A stretch of 64,000 bases of DNA, from positions 1 through 64,000 of the forward strand of contig NZ_CP134228.1 of assembly GCF_031656215.1 (NCBI RefSeq), written 5' to 3'. This DNA is from Mesorhizobium koreense (GTDB taxonomy: Bacteria; Pseudomonadota; Alphaproteobacteria; Rhizobiales; Rhizobiaceae). Below the pieces are notes generated by a model. It saw nothing but the letters and a program-made list of their open reading frames with translations, ran no database searches and was not told the DNA's origin. Positions 46,194 to 57,372 of this stretch are shown piece by piece (the first letter of the stretch is position 1; each line of letters opens with the position of its first letter). A program made the translations under genes and the position numbers.

Positions 46194-47081
46194 TCAGCGC
46201 CAATCGTCTTCCGCCCACATGCGCGTCAGCGCGGTGCGGTAATCGGGCCAGGCGAAGGCATATCCCGCCTCCTTGATCCTCGCATTGGAGACACGCTTGT
46301 TCTCGCCGTAGAAGGAGCGCGCCATCGGCGTCATCTCCGCCCGATCGAAGGGGATTTCCGGCGGCGGCTCGACGCCCATCAGTTCCGCCGCGAAGGTAAC
46401 GACATCCTCCGCCGGCGAAGGCTCCCCGTCGGCGAGATTGAAGACGCCGCCCATTTCCCTCTCCGCCAGCAGCGACAGGGCACCGGTAATGTCCTCGACA
46501 TGGATACGATTGAAGATCTGGCCGGGCTTGACGATGCGCCGGGCGGTGCCGGCCGCGAGGCTCGCAAGGGCATTGCGGCCCGGTCCGTAGATGCCGGCCA
46601 GCCGCAGCACCGCGAGCGGCAGGCCTTCCCTTTCGGCTGCCCTTTGCCACGCCTTTTCCGCCTCCAGCCGCTCGACGGAGCGCCGGGAGACCGGTCGGCA
46701 TTCGCTCCCCTCGTCGACCCATGCGCCGCCATGGTCGCCATAGACGCCGACCGTCGAAAGGTAAGAAATCCAGCGCAGATCGGGCATGGCCTGCCGGAGC
46801 CTACCATCGACATGCGGCAGGAGCGGGTCATGGCTTTCGTCTCCCGCGCCGGCTTCCGGCGCGGCGGAAAGCACGAGATGCGTCGTCCGCTTCAGCGTAT
46901 CTGCCATTTCGGAACTGACCGTGCCATCGAAAATCAGCGGCTCGATACCGTCCTCGCGCAATGCATCGAACTTTTCGGGCGAGCGCGTTGTGCCGGAGAT
47001 CGCCTCGGCCTGCCCTCGCTGTCGGCGAGCGTAGGCCCGCGCCGAATAGCCGGCTCCGAGCAGGAAGATACGCTTCTTCAT
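46194..47081 (-). CDS. NAD(P)-dependent SDR/epimerase-like protein (YeeZ type)
   Basis: A 295-residue extended-SDR-like protein with the Rossmann motif [12 protein letters not shown] (about 7-18; one G-x-G-x-x variation), the catalytic-type tyrosine in [11 protein letters not shown] (about 108-118) and [11 protein letters not shown] (about 160-170). YeeZ-type proteins have no firmly assigned reaction. Its start overlaps the queG stop by 4 bases (ATGA), so it is co-translated with queG. Confidence 0.82.
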   Translation of the reverse strand: MKKRIFLLGAGYSARAYARRQRGQAEAISGTTRSPEKFDALREDGIEPLIFDGTVSSEMADTLKRTTHLVLSAAPEAGAGDESHDPLLPHVDGRLRQAMPDLRWISYLSTVGVYGDHGGAWVDEGSECRPVSRRSVERLEAEKAWQRAAEREGLPLAVLRLAGIYGPGRNALASLAAGTARRIVKPGQIFNRIHVEDITGALSLLAEREMGGVFNLADGEPSPAEDVVTFAAELMGVEPPPEIPFDRAEMTPMARSFYGENKRVSNARIKEAGYAFAWPDYRTALTRMWAEDDWR

Positions 47082-48256
47082 GCGGAAAGCCTTTCATCGA
47101 GAGCTATCCGCCACTCGTCAAGTACCGAAGCGTCCGTTTCCTGTTGCAAATGCTTCCGTGCAAGCTTTGCGAAGTCCTCCAGCCCCATCAGCCGTGACAG
47201 CGCCCAGACCGCTGCGCCCCTGACAAGCGGCGATGCGTCCGCCAGAAGTTCCCCGCATCGCCTCGCAAGCGCCGGCTTGCCGCTGTTGCCGGCGGCAATC
47301 AGTACGTTGCGCACGAAGCGGTCGCGGCCGATCCGCTTCACCGGTGAGCCGGAGAAGAGCGCGCGGAATGCCGTGTCGTCCAATGCCAGTAGATCGCCGA
47401 GGCTCGGCGCGCGCAGTTCCTCGCGTGCGGAAAACTTCGCCTCCGCCGCCGACCGGGCGAATTTGTTCCAGGGACAGACGGCGAGGCAGTCGTCGCAGCC
47501 ATAGATGCGGTTGCCCATGGCGGCGCGGAATTCGCGCGGGATCGGCTCCTTGTGCTCGATCGTCAGGTAGGAGATGCAGCGCCGCGCATCGAGCCGGTAG
47601 GGCGCGGGAAACGCGCTTGTCGGGCAGATATCGAGGCAGGCATGGCAGGAGCCGCAATGGTCCGTCTCCGGCTCGTCCGGCTCGAATTCGGTGGTGGTGA
47701 AGATCGAGCCGAGGAAAAGCCAGGAGCCGAATTCGCGGCTGACCAGGCTGGTGTGCTTTCCCTGCCAGCCGAGGCCGGCGGCCGCCGCGAGCGGCTTTTC
47801 CATGACGGGCGCGGTATCGACGAATACCTTGACATCGGCGCCGCTTCTGGCCGCCAGCTTGCCGGCGACGATCTTGAGTTTGCCCTTGACCACGTCGTGA
47901 TAGTCGCGGTTCTGCGCATAGACGGAGATCGCGCCGCGATCCCGCCGGGCAAGGATTTCCAGCGGGTCGCGGTCGGGGCCATAATTCATGCCGAGCATGA
48001 CGATTGAGCGCACCTCCGGCCACAGATGGCCAGGTTCGGCACGCCGCTCCGCGGTTTCCTCCATCCACCCCATCGTGCCGTGAAAACCCTCGGCGATGAA
48101 CCGGGCGAGGCGTTCCGCAGTGGGGCCGGTCGCGTCCGGCCGGGTGAAACGGCAGATGTCGAAGCCTGCGCTCAGGGCCTCTTCGATCACGAAAGCGCGC
48201 AGCCTGTCGGGGCGGGATTTGCGCTCGCACTGCTCTTCAGAAATCGAGGTCGGCAT
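47078..48256 (-). CDS. queG: Epoxyqueuosine reductase QueG
   Basis: QueG is a cobalamin-dependent iron-sulfur enzyme that makes queuosine at tRNA wobble 34. The 392-residue protein has two 4Fe-4S motifs, [12 protein letters not shown] (about 210-221) and [14 protein letters not shown] (about 257-270), and a C-terminal HEAT-like part (about 320-385). The N-terminus overlaps the GST gene end by 20 bases. Confidence 0.94.
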   Translation of the reverse strand: MPTSISEEQCERKSRPDRLRAFVIEEALSAGFDICRFTRPDATGPTAERLARFIAEGFHGTMGWMEETAERRAEPGHLWPEVRSIVMLGMNYGPDRDPLEILARRDRGAISVYAQNRDYHDVVKGKLKIVAGKLAARSGADVKVFVDTAPVMEKPLAAAAGLGWQGKHTSLVSREFGSWLFLGSIFTTTEFEPDEPETDHCGSCHACLDICPTSAFPAPYRLDARRCISYLTIEHKEPIPREFRAAMGNRIYGCDDCLAVCPWNKFARSAAEAKFSAREELRAPSLGDLLALDDTAFRALFSGSPVKRIGRDRFVRNVLIAAGNSGKPALARRCGELLADASPLVRGAAVWALSRLMGLEDFAKLARKHLQQETDASVLDEWRIALDERLSA

Positions 48257-48929
48257 AGGAGGACACCGGCGAAAGGCCGCGCACCCTGTCGGTCAGCAGC
48301 GGGCGGAAAGACGGCCGCGATTTCACCCGCGAATACCAGTCCTTGGCGGCCGGGAAATCCCCCCAGTTCACCTCGCCCAGATAGTCGAGCACGGAGAGCG
48401 CGGCCGCGGCCGCCAGATCGGCATAGGTGATACGGCCGCCGCCCAGCCAGTCGCGCGTGCCGGCAAGCCAGTTGGTGTATTTCAGATGCTGGCGCACATT
48501 GGAGCGCGCCGCGCGGATCGCGGCCGAATCGGGCGAGCCGCCGCCCTGGGAACTCGGCATGAACGGCTTCAGCACGCGCTCGCGCACGAGATGCCGCGTC
48601 ACCTCGCTCTCCATCTTATCGAGATACCAGTCGCAGAGACGCCTTATCTCCGCGCGCTCCATCGGGTCCTCGGCGAAAAGCCTCTTGTCGCGCTTCAGTA
48701 CACCGCGCGTTTCATCCACATATTCAGCAATCACGCCCGCGCCGACAATGGGCACATCGCCCTCGGCAAGAAGCACCGGCAGGCTGCCGGCCGGGTTGAG
48801 CGAGAGGAATTCCTTGCGCCGCAGCCATGGTTTTTCCTCAATCAGCGCCAATTCCTCGCCATACTCGGCAAAGCAGAGCCGTATGAAGCGGCAGGTGGCA
48901 AACATCGGATGGTGGAAAAGCGTCAGCAT
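48237..48929 (-). CDS. Glutathione S-transferase family protein
   Basis: A 230-residue GST: N-terminal thioredoxin-like domain ([34 protein letters not shown] with the cis-proline) and an all-helical C-terminal domain (about 85-215, with [16 protein letters not shown] form). The usual catalytic serine/cysteine position reads HHPMFATCR, so the active residue is not obvious. It is upstream of queG on the same strand, overlapping it. Confidence 0.88.
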   Translation of the reverse strand: MLTLFHHPMFATCRFIRLCFAEYGEELALIEEKPWLRRKEFLSLNPAGSLPVLLAEGDVPIVGAGVIAEYVDETRGVLKRDKRLFAEDPMERAEIRRLCDWYLDKMESEVTRHLVRERVLKPFMPSSQGGGSPDSAAIRAARSNVRQHLKYTNWLAGTRDWLGGGRITYADLAAAAALSVLDYLGEVNWGDFPAAKDWYSRVKSRPSFRPLLTDRVRGLSPVSSYADLDF

Positions 48930-49098
48930 GACGGATTGAAACGTACTCTATGGCTTTTGACGACAAGGGCCGATAAATCTCGGCGGCCTGATTCTCCGGG
49001 CGATTCGGGCCGGTTCAGCGCCTCCGACCTATAGGGCCGGTTGGCCACCGTGACAAGCAACCGCCTCGCAGTCCCCCCACTCCGCACCGGAGACCTTC

Positions 49099-49905
49099 AT
49101 GGAACACCAGACGATCCTGCAAGCGCTCTTCCTCGGCATATTGGAGGGACTGACGGAGTTCATTCCCGTCTCCTCGACCGGGCATCTCCTGCTTGCCGGC
49201 CATTTCATGGGCTTCAAATCCACAGGCAAAGCGTTCGAGATCCTGATCCAGCTCGGCGCGATCCTCGCCATTCTCAGCGTCTATTTCCGCAAGCTATGGC
49301 AGATGCTGATCGACCTGCCGCGTGACCGGATCACCCAGCATTTCGTGGTCGGCATAATTCTCGCCTTTCTGCCAGCCGCCTTTCTCGGCGTGCTCCTGCA
49401 CGATTTTATCGAAACGGTTCTGTTCGAATCGCCGCGCCTCATCTGCATCATGCTGGTCCTCGGCGGCATCGTTCTGCTGGTGGTCGACCGCATGCCTATC
49501 AAGGCACGCTATCACGACGTCGAAATCATGCCGTGGCTGGTCTATCTCGGCATCGGCGTATTCCAGTGCCTGTCGCTGATCCCGGGAACGTCGCGCTCCG
49601 GCGCGACGATCGTCGGCGCCATGCTGCTCGGCACCGACAAGCGCACCGCCGCCGAATTCTCCTTCTTCCTGGCCATGCCGACCATGGTCGGCGCCTTCGT
49701 CTACGATCTTTACGCCAACCGGAACGTACTGAGCGCAAGCGATGTGCCGATCATCGCGGTCGGCTTCGTCGCGGCCTTCATCGTGGCGCTGATCGTCGTG
49801 CACACGCTGCTCGACTATGTGTCGAAGCGCGGTTACGCGCTGTTCGGCTGGTGGCGGCTGGTGGTCGGCGGTCTCGGGCTGGCGGCGCTGGCGATCTGGG
49901 GCTGA
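49099..49905 (+). CDS. uppP: Undecaprenyl-diphosphatase UppP (BacA)
   Basis: Recycles the lipid carrier undecaprenyl phosphate for cell-wall synthesis and gives bacitracin tolerance. The 268-residue membrane protein has about eight helices and both conserved sites: [16 protein letters not shown] (about 17-32) and [12 protein letters not shown] (about 160-171). The ATG follows GGAGACCTTC. It is convergent with the NDUFA9-like gene. Confidence 0.95.
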   Translation: MEHQTILQALFLGILEGLTEFIPVSSTGHLLLAGHFMGFKSTGKAFEILIQLGAILAILSVYFRKLWQMLIDLPRDRITQHFVVGIILAFLPAAFLGVLLHDFIETVLFESPRLICIMLVLGGIVLLVVDRMPIKARYHDVEIMPWLVYLGIGVFQCLSLIPGTSRSGATIVGAMLLGTDKRTAAEFSFFLAMPTMVGAFVYDLYANRNVLSASDVPIIAVGFVAAFIVALIVVHTLLDYVSKRGYALFGWWRLVVGGLGLAALAIWG

Positions 49906-49918
49906 TCGGCGCGGCCGC

Positions 49919-50893
49919 TCAGGCGGCTATCTTGCGCGTGAACTGGCCGGCCACCCGATAGCGCCACAGATAGCTCGGCAGGATCGTGCCGACGGTCTCG
50001 CCGGCGATGCCGATGCCTTCCAGCGTGCGCCCTTTCTTCTTCGCCTCTTCGGAAACGACATTGTCGATGCCGAGCTGAATCACCTGGTCGGCGGTGAGCA
50101 GCGGTTTCGGCAGAAGGCCGAGGACGGCCGCCTGCATCCGGGCGATCGACCATGGCGTGTTGAGGAGGATGCGCTTTCGCTCGATGACGCGCAGCATCTC
50201 CTCCATGCATTCGCGAAAGGTCAGCACTTCCGGTCCACCGAGTTCATAGACCGTGCCGCCTTTGAGATCGCCGTCGACCGAACGCGCGATCGCCTCGGCC
50301 ACATCGCCGACATAGACCGGCTCGAAGCGCGTCTCGCCGCCGCCGATCAGCGGAAGGAAGGGCGAATAGCGCGCCATGCCGGCAAAACGGTTGAAGAAAT
50401 GATCCTCGGGCCCGAAGACGATGGACGGACGGAAGACAACGGCGTCCCTCACTGTCTCCAAGACGGCGCGCTCGCCCTCGGCCTTGCTGCGGGCATAGGC
50501 AGAGGGTGAATTGCGGCTGGCGCCGATGGCGGAGACATGGGTAAGGCCGGCGCCCGCCCCGCGCGCGGCTTCGGCGACGGCACGCGCGCCGAAGCCATGG
50601 ATCGCCGAAAAGGTCTGCCGCCCGGATTTGTTCAGGATGCCGACAAGATTGATGACATGATCCGCGCCTTCGACGGCCCGGTCCACCGACCAGCGGTAGC
50701 GCAGATTGGCCTGCATCGGCATGACCTGGCCGACATTGCCGAGCGGTTGCAGATGGCCGGCGAGATCGGGGCGGCGGACGGCGGCGCGGATGCGGTAGCC
50801 GCGCTTGGCCAAGGCTCGCACGACATGCCGGCCGATGAATCCGGAAGCGCCGAATATTGCGACGAGCTTCGGCGTTTCGGTGATCTCGATCAT
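49919..50893 (-). CDS. Complex I NDUFA9-like NAD(P)-binding protein
   Basis: A 324-residue SDR-type protein resembling the NDUFA9/39-kDa family: the N-terminal FGASGFIGRHVVRAL motif (about 14-28), the HVSAIGASRNSPSAYARSKAEGE region with tyrosine and lysine (about 118-140), and a C-terminal tail unlike typical epimerases. Bacterial relatives are annotated as complex I accessory or NAD-dependent epimerase proteins. The neighbouring genes do not include nuo genes. Confidence 0.85.
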   Translation of the reverse strand: MIEITETPKLVAIFGASGFIGRHVVRALAKRGYRIRAAVRRPDLAGHLQPLGNVGQVMPMQANLRYRWSVDRAVEGADHVINLVGILNKSGRQTFSAIHGFGARAVAEAARGAGAGLTHVSAIGASRNSPSAYARSKAEGERAVLETVRDAVVFRPSIVFGPEDHFFNRFAGMARYSPFLPLIGGGETRFEPVYVGDVAEAIARSVDGDLKGGTVYELGGPEVLTFRECMEEMLRVIERKRILLNTPWSIARMQAAVLGLLPKPLLTADQVIQLGIDNVVSEEAKKKGRTLEGIGIAGETVGTILPSYLWRYRVAGQFTRKIAA

Positions 50894-51007
50894 CTTCCTG
50901 TCGTCTCCGTCTGTCGGCCGTTACGAACGCCCGAGGCGGGCGATTGCCGGCATTTTCTTAGTCCGATTTTCCCGAAAGGCAAAGGGCGCGGATGCCGCGT
51001 TCACGGT

Positions 51008-53296
51008 TTACGGCGTATCCGCCACTGTCGCCTGTTTTTCCGCGCGTTCCACGGCTTGCTGCGCCGCCCCCGCCACAGCCTTCTGTTCTTCCGGCGTGAG
51101 CACATGGTCCGTCAGCACTTCCACCTTCACATTGCGCTCGGCGAAGGAGATGCCGTGCTGATCGAAAATATCGCGCAGCTTCTGATAGGCGTCGCGCCTC
51201 ACCATCCATTGCGCCCCGTTCGGCTTGGTCATGAACTTGACGCCGATGACCATGTTGAACTCTTCCATCCGCCGCACGCCCTGGAATTTGAGCGGTTCGA
51301 TGAAATGCGGTCCGTAGTCGGGGTTCTCCAGCAATTCGGCGCTGACCTGTTTGACGAGTTTCTTCACCAGCCCGAGATTGGTATCGAAGGGCACGCGAAA
51401 TTCGAGCTTCAGGATGATCCAGTCGCGGCTGTAATTGGTAAGCGCCTTCAGCTCGCCGAAGGGAATCGTGTGCACCGCGCCACGATGGTGGCGCACGCGC
51501 AGCGAACGGAGCGACATCCCCTCGACCGTGCCGCGCAGATTACCCTCCTCGATATATTCGCCGACACGGAAGGCGTCATCCAGCAGGAAGAAGATGCCCG
51601 ATACGATGTCGCGAACCAGCGTCTGGGCGCCGAAGCCGATGGCGATACCGACCACGCCGGCGCCGGCGAGCAGCGGCCCGATATTGACGCCTAGCGAGGA
51701 AAGCACCGTAAGGGCGACGATGACCAGTACGGTCACCATGAGGAACATGCGCAGGATCGGCAGGAGCGTCGCCATGCGCGCCTCGGGACCGGGCATGGCG
51801 CCCGGCTGCGGCGGAGTGAACCCCGCGAGCCGCCGATCGATGGCCGTTTTGGCCCAGACCCAGACGAGATCGGCAATCAGGAGGGTCACCGCGACGTTCG
51901 CGAAAATAGCGAACAGCCGGCCGGCGATGGCATGCGACTGCGACAGGGTCAGGAAGCCGGTGTGCCAGGCAGAGGCGAGCGCGGCCACGGCCGAGATCAA
52001 CACCACGATGCGGCCGACCCGGCGCGCGATCGGGCGATAGACCTCGTAGCGGTCGGCATCTTCCACGTCCGCGGCCTCTGGTGTGCCGCCGGCCTCGGGC
52101 AAAGGCGGGACGGCGGCTGCTTCGGCCCTCGCATCCTCTTCCGCGCGATCGAACAAATGGTCGATCAGCGCCGCGACCGCCTTCGCCACAGGCATGACGA
52201 GTGCGAGGATGGCGACCGTCCACATGAGTTGCGAGGCGCCGATCAGCCAGAGCAGGAAGATGACGACGATCAGCGCGGTGTAAAGCAGGGGCGCGACGCG
52301 GTAGAGTGCCCGGCGCCCCGGATCGGCCGGAACGGTACGGTGCCGATGGATGCGCCAGACCATCGAGATAAGCGCGGCAGCGATGAGAAGCGCGAAGATG
52401 ACCGCGACAGCGAGCGCGGCGCTACGCACCTGCGCGGTGCCGCTGTCGCTCATCGCGAGATTGCTGATTATGTCGGTGATGGTCGCGCCGAAGATCGTCA
52501 CCGCGGCGGCCAACACGATCCAGCGGTGGACGGTGCGCGCACGCCGGTCGTCGAGCGGCACCAGCCGCAGGTCGGAGACACGCGGCGCCAGGATAAAGCG
52601 CGAAAGCGCGCCGACAATCCTGAGCGTGACGACCGCCACAAGCAGGCCGGCCACCATGTTCTGGACGAAAGGCGCCCAGTCGAAGGCGAGGAAGGCGCCA
52701 AGCGAGCCGACGGCGAAAAGCGCGATGCCGCCGGCGCCTATCGCCATCCTCGCAAGCGCCTGGGCAAAGCGGCGCCAGAGCGTTGTCGGGCGGAGATATT
52801 CCAGGCGCACCATGAGCGGATGGAAATACTGCCAGTAGAGCCATTCGATGCCGCCGCCCACGAAGAGAAAGATCACCACATAGGTTATCGTGCGCAGCGT
52901 CTCGCCATGGGGCATTTCCTGCTGCCAGGCATCGCGGAGCACCATGGAGGCCGAGGGAAGCGCCTCGCTGGCATGATCGAGTTCGATCGCACGTGCCTTC
53001 GTCCGGCCGAGGAAGCGCATGAGTTCGTCACGCGCCATCATTGCCGGGTTGCCGCCTTGTTGTAGCGCCGGCGGCGCGGCGGCCGCGTTCTGCTTCAGCC
53101 ATTCGACGATGCGAGGGTCACTCAGGAGACGAAGCAGGTCCTGAACGTCGGCCGGCGCCGGTTGGGCCGCTTCGGTGGACGGGGCGGGCTTGCTGCGGAA
53201 GAGGTTGAGGCCTTGCGCCGTTGCGGCGATGCAGCCGGGAAAGATTATTGCGATGGCAAGCGCCATCATCACGATCTTAGGACAGGCGCGCCTCAT
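51008..53296 (-). CDS. MscS-family mechanosensitive ion channel
   Basis: A 762-residue large MscS-type channel: signal peptide at the start, a periplasmic region (about 30-135), about eleven membrane helices and a conserved MscS pore/beta domain (GIAIGFGAQTLVRDIVSGIF, about 550-569, then DDAFRVGEYIEEGNLRGTVE). The C-terminal cytoplasmic cage follows. It overlaps the stop of the upstream 2Fe-2S protein by 4 bases (ATGA), so the two are translated together. Such long channels act as osmotic safety valves. Confidence 0.92.
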   Translation of the reverse strand: MRRACPKIVMMALAIAIIFPGCIAATAQGLNLFRSKPAPSTEAAQPAPADVQDLLRLLSDPRIVEWLKQNAAAAPPALQQGGNPAMMARDELMRFLGRTKARAIELDHASEALPSASMVLRDAWQQEMPHGETLRTITYVVIFLFVGGGIEWLYWQYFHPLMVRLEYLRPTTLWRRFAQALARMAIGAGGIALFAVGSLGAFLAFDWAPFVQNMVAGLLVAVVTLRIVGALSRFILAPRVSDLRLVPLDDRRARTVHRWIVLAAAVTIFGATITDIISNLAMSDSGTAQVRSAALAVAVIFALLIAAALISMVWRIHRHRTVPADPGRRALYRVAPLLYTALIVVIFLLWLIGASQLMWTVAILALVMPVAKAVAALIDHLFDRAEEDARAEAAAVPPLPEAGGTPEAADVEDADRYEVYRPIARRVGRIVVLISAVAALASAWHTGFLTLSQSHAIAGRLFAIFANVAVTLLIADLVWVWAKTAIDRRLAGFTPPQPGAMPGPEARMATLLPILRMFLMVTVLVIVALTVLSSLGVNIGPLLAGAGVVGIAIGFGAQTLVRDIVSGIFFLLDDAFRVGEYIEEGNLRGTVEGMSLRSLRVRHHRGAVHTIPFGELKALTNYSRDWIILKLEFRVPFDTNLGLVKKLVKQVSAELLENPDYGPHFIEPLKFQGVRRMEEFNMVIGVKFMTKPNGAQWMVRRDAYQKLRDIFDQHGISFAERNVKVEVLTDHVLTPEEQKAVAGAAQQAVERAEKQATVADTP

Positions 53297-54471
53297 TGTG
53301 CCGGCTCCGGCTGAGGCCCGGCCGGCGCGGGCGAATGACGCCTCTCGCGCAAATCCGCCGGGCGGATATCCGGTGGGACAAGGCGCTCCACCTGCAGCCA
53401 GCCGCCATGCGGCACAAGCTGGCAGGCAAGCCGCACCTCATCGTCGGCCTCGAGCCGCCCGAGCGTCTGCCGCTCGACGTCGTTGCGGGGCGGCAAGGGA
53501 AATTCCGATCCCGCCACGCGGATACGGCAGGTGCCGCAGCGTCCGCGGCCGCGGCACAGATGCGCATGCGGGACGTGATGCATCTGCGCGATCTGCAGCA
53601 CGCTCGGCCCGGCGTCCACGGTGAATTCCGGTCCACCGACCCAGGCAATGCGCAGTTTGGCATGGTCATGCTTCAGCCGGATGGCGCGGCCGATCAGCGT
53701 CAGCCCGACCAGCGCGGCAAAGAACCAGATCGCCCGCCATTTGATATGAGAGAGCGTGACGACCGCCTGCTGCAGCGCCTCGCTCGTGAGCGGAGGGTTC
53801 GGCGCCATCTCCGCCGGCTCTTCGGGAGCCTGGGCTGCCTGTTCGTCGTTTGCCGCTTCGGCGGAAGCGGGAGCGGCGCTTTCTTCGACGGCGGCCGGAG
53901 CCGGCACCATGAGCTCCTTGCCGGCGTGAACAAAGCCGAGCAGCGCAAGCACAGGAATGACGACGGCGAGCGGATAGAGGATCGCCGAGACCCGGCCCCA
54001 CCAGCGCTGCACCCGCATCCAGGTGAACAGACCGATGACGCCGTGCACCCATACGAAGACGAGGGTGAAGACCTGCCGCAGGCCCTCGGTCGGCACGTCG
54101 ATCCAGAACAGGCCGAGCACGCTGCGGAAGGTCGGATCGTAGTCGAAAAGGTCCGCCGCGATTATGGTGCCGACCACATGCGGTGCAAGCAGCGGAATGA
54201 TGCAAAGGCTGGTGAGGAGCTGGACCGCGTCGAGCCGCGTCATCCGGAAGGTATTGCGCCAGAAGAGCGCGTGCAGCCCGAGCGCGGCGTGCGTCGTGAA
54301 GGCAAGCGCAAGCAGCGCCACGCCGGGAATGCTCGTCCAGAAACCCTGGAAATAAGGCCGGGCCGCATCCATCAATCCGACGGAATAGAGGCCGAGCGAC
54401 ACGTTCACGAGATGGAACGCGACATAGACGAACAGCACCAGGCCGGTCGCGATCCTGAGACGCCTTGTCAT
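53293..54471 (-). CDS. Membrane haem/2Fe-2S protein lacking a cyclase domain
   Basis: A 392-residue protein with six or so membrane helices (about 1-200; histidines in FHLVNV, THAALGLH, PHVVGT and WVHGVIG can be haem ligands), an alanine-rich acidic linker (about 205-245), one more helix (about 258-275) and a ferredoxin-like domain with the plant-type 2Fe-2S motif CRGRGRCGTC (about 304-313) and a fourth cysteine in LACQLVP (about 346). The same layout precedes adenylate cyclase domains in some rhizobial cyclases, but here the protein ends after the ferredoxin domain. An upstream TTG start would add 20 residues. Overlaps the MscS gene. Confidence 0.8.
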   Translation of the reverse strand: MTRRLRIATGLVLFVYVAFHLVNVSLGLYSVGLMDAARPYFQGFWTSIPGVALLALAFTTHAALGLHALFWRNTFRMTRLDAVQLLTSLCIIPLLAPHVVGTIIAADLFDYDPTFRSVLGLFWIDVPTEGLRQVFTLVFVWVHGVIGLFTWMRVQRWWGRVSAILYPLAVVIPVLALLGFVHAGKELMVPAPAAVEESAAPASAEAANDEQAAQAPEEPAEMAPNPPLTSEALQQAVVTLSHIKWRAIWFFAALVGLTLIGRAIRLKHDHAKLRIAWVGGPEFTVDAGPSVLQIAQMHHVPHAHLCRGRGRCGTCRIRVAGSEFPLPPRNDVERQTLGRLEADDEVRLACQLVPHGGWLQVERLVPPDIRPADLRERRHSPAPAGPQPEPAQ

Positions 54472-54594
54472 CCGTCTGTCCAGTTCCCCCGAACCGGGGC
54501 CGATTATCTCGGCAAATGTGTCGGGATGCAATCATCCCGAAGAACAGGTGGCGCTCGCAAGGATACTGTGCCCGAGCGCATCGGGTATGGATGC

Positions 54595-54624
54595 AAAAAC
54601 CCCGCCGGATCGCTCCGGCGGGGT
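54595..54624 (-). terminator. Rho-independent terminator of rpsA
   Basis: On the minus strand an 11-bp stem ACCCCGCCGGA/TCCGGCGGGGT with a GCGA-type 4-base loop is followed by TTTTT. It lies about 30 bases after the rpsA stop and is a textbook intrinsic terminator. Confidence 0.9.
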
Positions 54625-54652
54625 TCTGGTTTCACGCGATGCGGCGAAGGAA

Positions 54653-56359
54653 TTATTCCTTGTCGCCGCCTTGCTTCTTCAGCGCGGCGCCGAGGATGTC
54701 TCCCAGCGAAGCGCCCGAATCGGTCGAGCCGTACTGGGCGACCGCCTGCTTTTCTTCCGCGATCTCCAGTGCCTTGATCGAGACGGTGAGCTTGCGGGTC
54801 TTCTTGTCGAAGGAGATGACGCGGGCGTCCACCTTCTGGCCGACGGCGAAGCGATCGGGACGCTGCTCGTCACGGTCGCGCGACAGATCGGAGCGCTTGA
54901 TGAAGGTTTCGAGCCCGCTCTCGACGAGCCGGACCTCGAGGCCGCCATCCTTCACCGCGATGACCTCGCAGGTGACGACGGCGTTCTTCCTGAGCTCGCC
55001 CGAAGCCGCCGCGTCGCCGGCCTTGTCGGCCTGCAACTGCTTGATGCCGAGCGAGATGCGCTCCTTCTCGATATCGACGTCGAGCACCTGCGCCTTGACC
55101 ATGTCGCCGCGATTGTACTCCTCGATGACCTGCTCGCCCGGACGCGTCCAGTCGAGGTCGGAGAGGTGCACCATGCCGTCCACGTCACCATCCAGCCCGA
55201 TGAACAGGCCGAACTCGGTCTTGTTCTTGACCTCGCCCTCGACCTGGGAGCCGACCGGATGGTTATGGGCGAATGCCTCCCACGGGTTCTCGAGCGTCTG
55301 CTTCAAGCCGAGCGAGATGCGGCGCTTGGCCGGATCGACCTCGAGCACGACCACGTCGACTTCCTGCGTCGTCGACAGGATCTTGCCGGGGTGCACGTTC
55401 TTCTTCGTCCACGACATTTCCGAAACGTGAATCAGGCCCTCGATGCCGGGCTCCAGTTCGACGAAGGCGCCGTAATCGGTGATGTTGGTCACCGTGCCGG
55501 TGATGCGCTTGCCGATCGGGTACTTGGCGCCGATGCCTTCCCACGGATCCGCCTCGAGCTGCTTCATGCCGAGCGAGATGCGGTGGGTTTCCTGGTTGAT
55601 GCGGATGATCTGCACCTTCACCGTCTGGCCGATATTGAGGATCTCGGTCGGATGGTTGACGCGCCTCCAGGCCATGTCGGTGACATGGAGCAGGCCGTCG
55701 ATGCCGCCGAGGTCCACGAACGCGCCGTAGTCGGTGATGTTCTTGACCACGCCCTCGACCACCTGGCCTTCTTCGAGGTTCTGCACGATCTCCGAGCGCT
55801 GCTCGGCGCGGCTCTCCTCGAGCACGGTGCGGCGCGACACGACGATGTTGCCGCGGCGGCGATCCATCTTGAGGATCTCGAAGGGCTGCGGGTTGTGCAT
55901 CAGCGGGGTGACGTCGCGGATCGGGCGGATGTCGACCTGGCTGCGCGGCAGGAAGGCCACGGCGCCGTCGAGATCGACGGTGAAGCCGCCCTTGACCTGG
56001 TTGAAGATGATGCCTTCGACGCGCTCGCCCTTGTTGAATTTCTCTTCGAGCCGGACCCAGCTCTCCTCGCGGCGCGCCTTCTCGCGCGACAGCATGGCTT
56101 CGCCAAGCGCGTTCTCGATGCGCTCGACATAGACCTCGACGGTGTCGCCGGGGTTCAACTCGCCGTCCTTACCCTTGACGCCGAATTCCTTCAGCGGGAC
56201 GCGGCCCTCGACCTTGAGGCCGACGTCGATGATGGCCATGTCCTTTTCAATGGCCGTTACGATACCCTTGACGACCTGGCCTTCCGCGGAATGACCTTCC
56301 GAGAAGGAATCTTCGAGCATGCTCGCGAAATCGTCGCGGGTCGGATTTGCAACTGACAT
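54653..56359 (-). CDS. rpsA: 30S ribosomal protein S1
   Basis: S1 binds mRNA and helps initiation on structured messages. The 568-residue protein carries six S1 domains, visible as repeated [36 protein letters not shown] and related segments. The ATG follows CAGGAGAAC. The frame is open upstream but that region lacks similarity. It is downstream of cmk, as in most bacteria. Confidence 0.97.
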   Translation of the reverse strand: MSVANPTRDDFASMLEDSFSEGHSAEGQVVKGIVTAIEKDMAIIDVGLKVEGRVPLKEFGVKGKDGELNPGDTVEVYVERIENALGEAMLSREKARREESWVRLEEKFNKGERVEGIIFNQVKGGFTVDLDGAVAFLPRSQVDIRPIRDVTPLMHNPQPFEILKMDRRRGNIVVSRRTVLEESRAEQRSEIVQNLEEGQVVEGVVKNITDYGAFVDLGGIDGLLHVTDMAWRRVNHPTEILNIGQTVKVQIIRINQETHRISLGMKQLEADPWEGIGAKYPIGKRITGTVTNITDYGAFVELEPGIEGLIHVSEMSWTKKNVHPGKILSTTQEVDVVVLEVDPAKRRISLGLKQTLENPWEAFAHNHPVGSQVEGEVKNKTEFGLFIGLDGDVDGMVHLSDLDWTRPGEQVIEEYNRGDMVKAQVLDVDIEKERISLGIKQLQADKAGDAAASGELRKNAVVTCEVIAVKDGGLEVRLVESGLETFIKRSDLSRDRDEQRPDRFAVGQKVDARVISFDKKTRKLTVSIKALEIAEEKQAVAQYGSTDSGASLGDILGAALKKQGGDKE

Positions 56360-56576
56360 ATGTTCTCCTGAAAAGCCCCTCGGGTCGTAGCCCTGGGGAG
56401 CGGCGCCTTGGTTCGTGTTGCGTTGGCTTCCCTCCGTTCCGGCCCTTCGGGCCGATGCCTCATCGGATATCTTCGAGGGGCATCTTCGGCGCATGTGGAA
56501 CAGAGGAAAGCCGGCTTGACGGTCCAAACGCCAAAGGCGGACCGCACCTCTTAGATAAGGATGCGCCGCCTGCCGC

Positions 56577-57227
56577 TCAACCGCCGTTCCGCTTGGCGAG
56601 CGCCTCGTCTACATAGGCTTTCGCCGCCCGGAACGCGGTCTCTATATCCATTTCGCTCGTATCGAGCAAGTGCGCGTCGGGCGCGGGCTTGAGCGGCGAG
56701 TCGGCCCGGTTCATGTCGCGCTCGTCGCGACGGCGTATGTCCTCCAGGATCGCGGCCGCATCCGCCACGCCTCCCCTTGAAACGATCTCGTCCGTGCGCC
56801 GCGCTGCACGCACCTCGGCGCTGGCGGTGACGTAAAGCTTCACGTCCGCCTGAGGGCAGACGACGGTGCCGATGTCGCGCCCGTCGAGCACCGCGCCGGG
56901 CGGCGTGCGCGAAAATTCACGCTGTTTCTCGACCAGAGCGCGCCGCACCGCCGGCATCACCGCCACCTTCGAAGCGGCTTCACCGACCGCATGCGTGGAA
57001 AGGGCATCCCGATCAAGCGTCGAAAGATCGACCCGCCGCGCATATTCCTCCGCCAATTTCTCATCGTCGAGCGGCAGCGCCTCATCGATGAGCGCCTTGG
57101 CGACGGCGCGATAGGTGAGCCCGGTGTCGAGATGGACGAAGCCATATTCCCCCGCGATGCGGCGGGCCATGGTGCCCTTGCCGGAAGCGGCCGGCCCGTC
57201 GATGGCGATGACGAAGGGGAATGTCAT
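56577..57227 (-). CDS. cmk: Cytidylate kinase
   Basis: Phosphorylates CMP/dCMP for nucleotide recycling. The 216-residue protein has the P-loop [13 protein letters not shown] (about 11-23), the [11 protein letters not shown] motif (about 36-46) and the [11 protein letters not shown] segment (about 113-123). The ATG is preferred over an earlier TTG. It is upstream of rpsA. In many relatives aroA precedes it directly, but here about 2.6 kb of accessory DNA intervenes. Confidence 0.95.
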   Translation of the reverse strand: MTFPFVIAIDGPAASGKGTMARRIAGEYGFVHLDTGLTYRAVAKALIDEALPLDDEKLAEEYARRVDLSTLDRDALSTHAVGEAASKVAVMPAVRRALVEKQREFSRTPPGAVLDGRDIGTVVCPQADVKLYVTASAEVRAARRTDEIVSRGGVADAAAILEDIRRRDERDMNRADSPLKPAPDAHLLDTSEMDIETAFRAAKAYVDEALAKRNGG

Positions 57228-57372
57228 GAGGTGCTTCAAGCGGAGCGGGGGCGAAAAGGCAAGGGTGTCGCAGACAAAGTTTTAGCAGCAAGATGCGCCG
57301 CGGATTTTGGGAAATATGCGACGGCTGTTATGTCGAAATGATTTTCAGTTTGTGGCGTAAGGGACATCCCTG

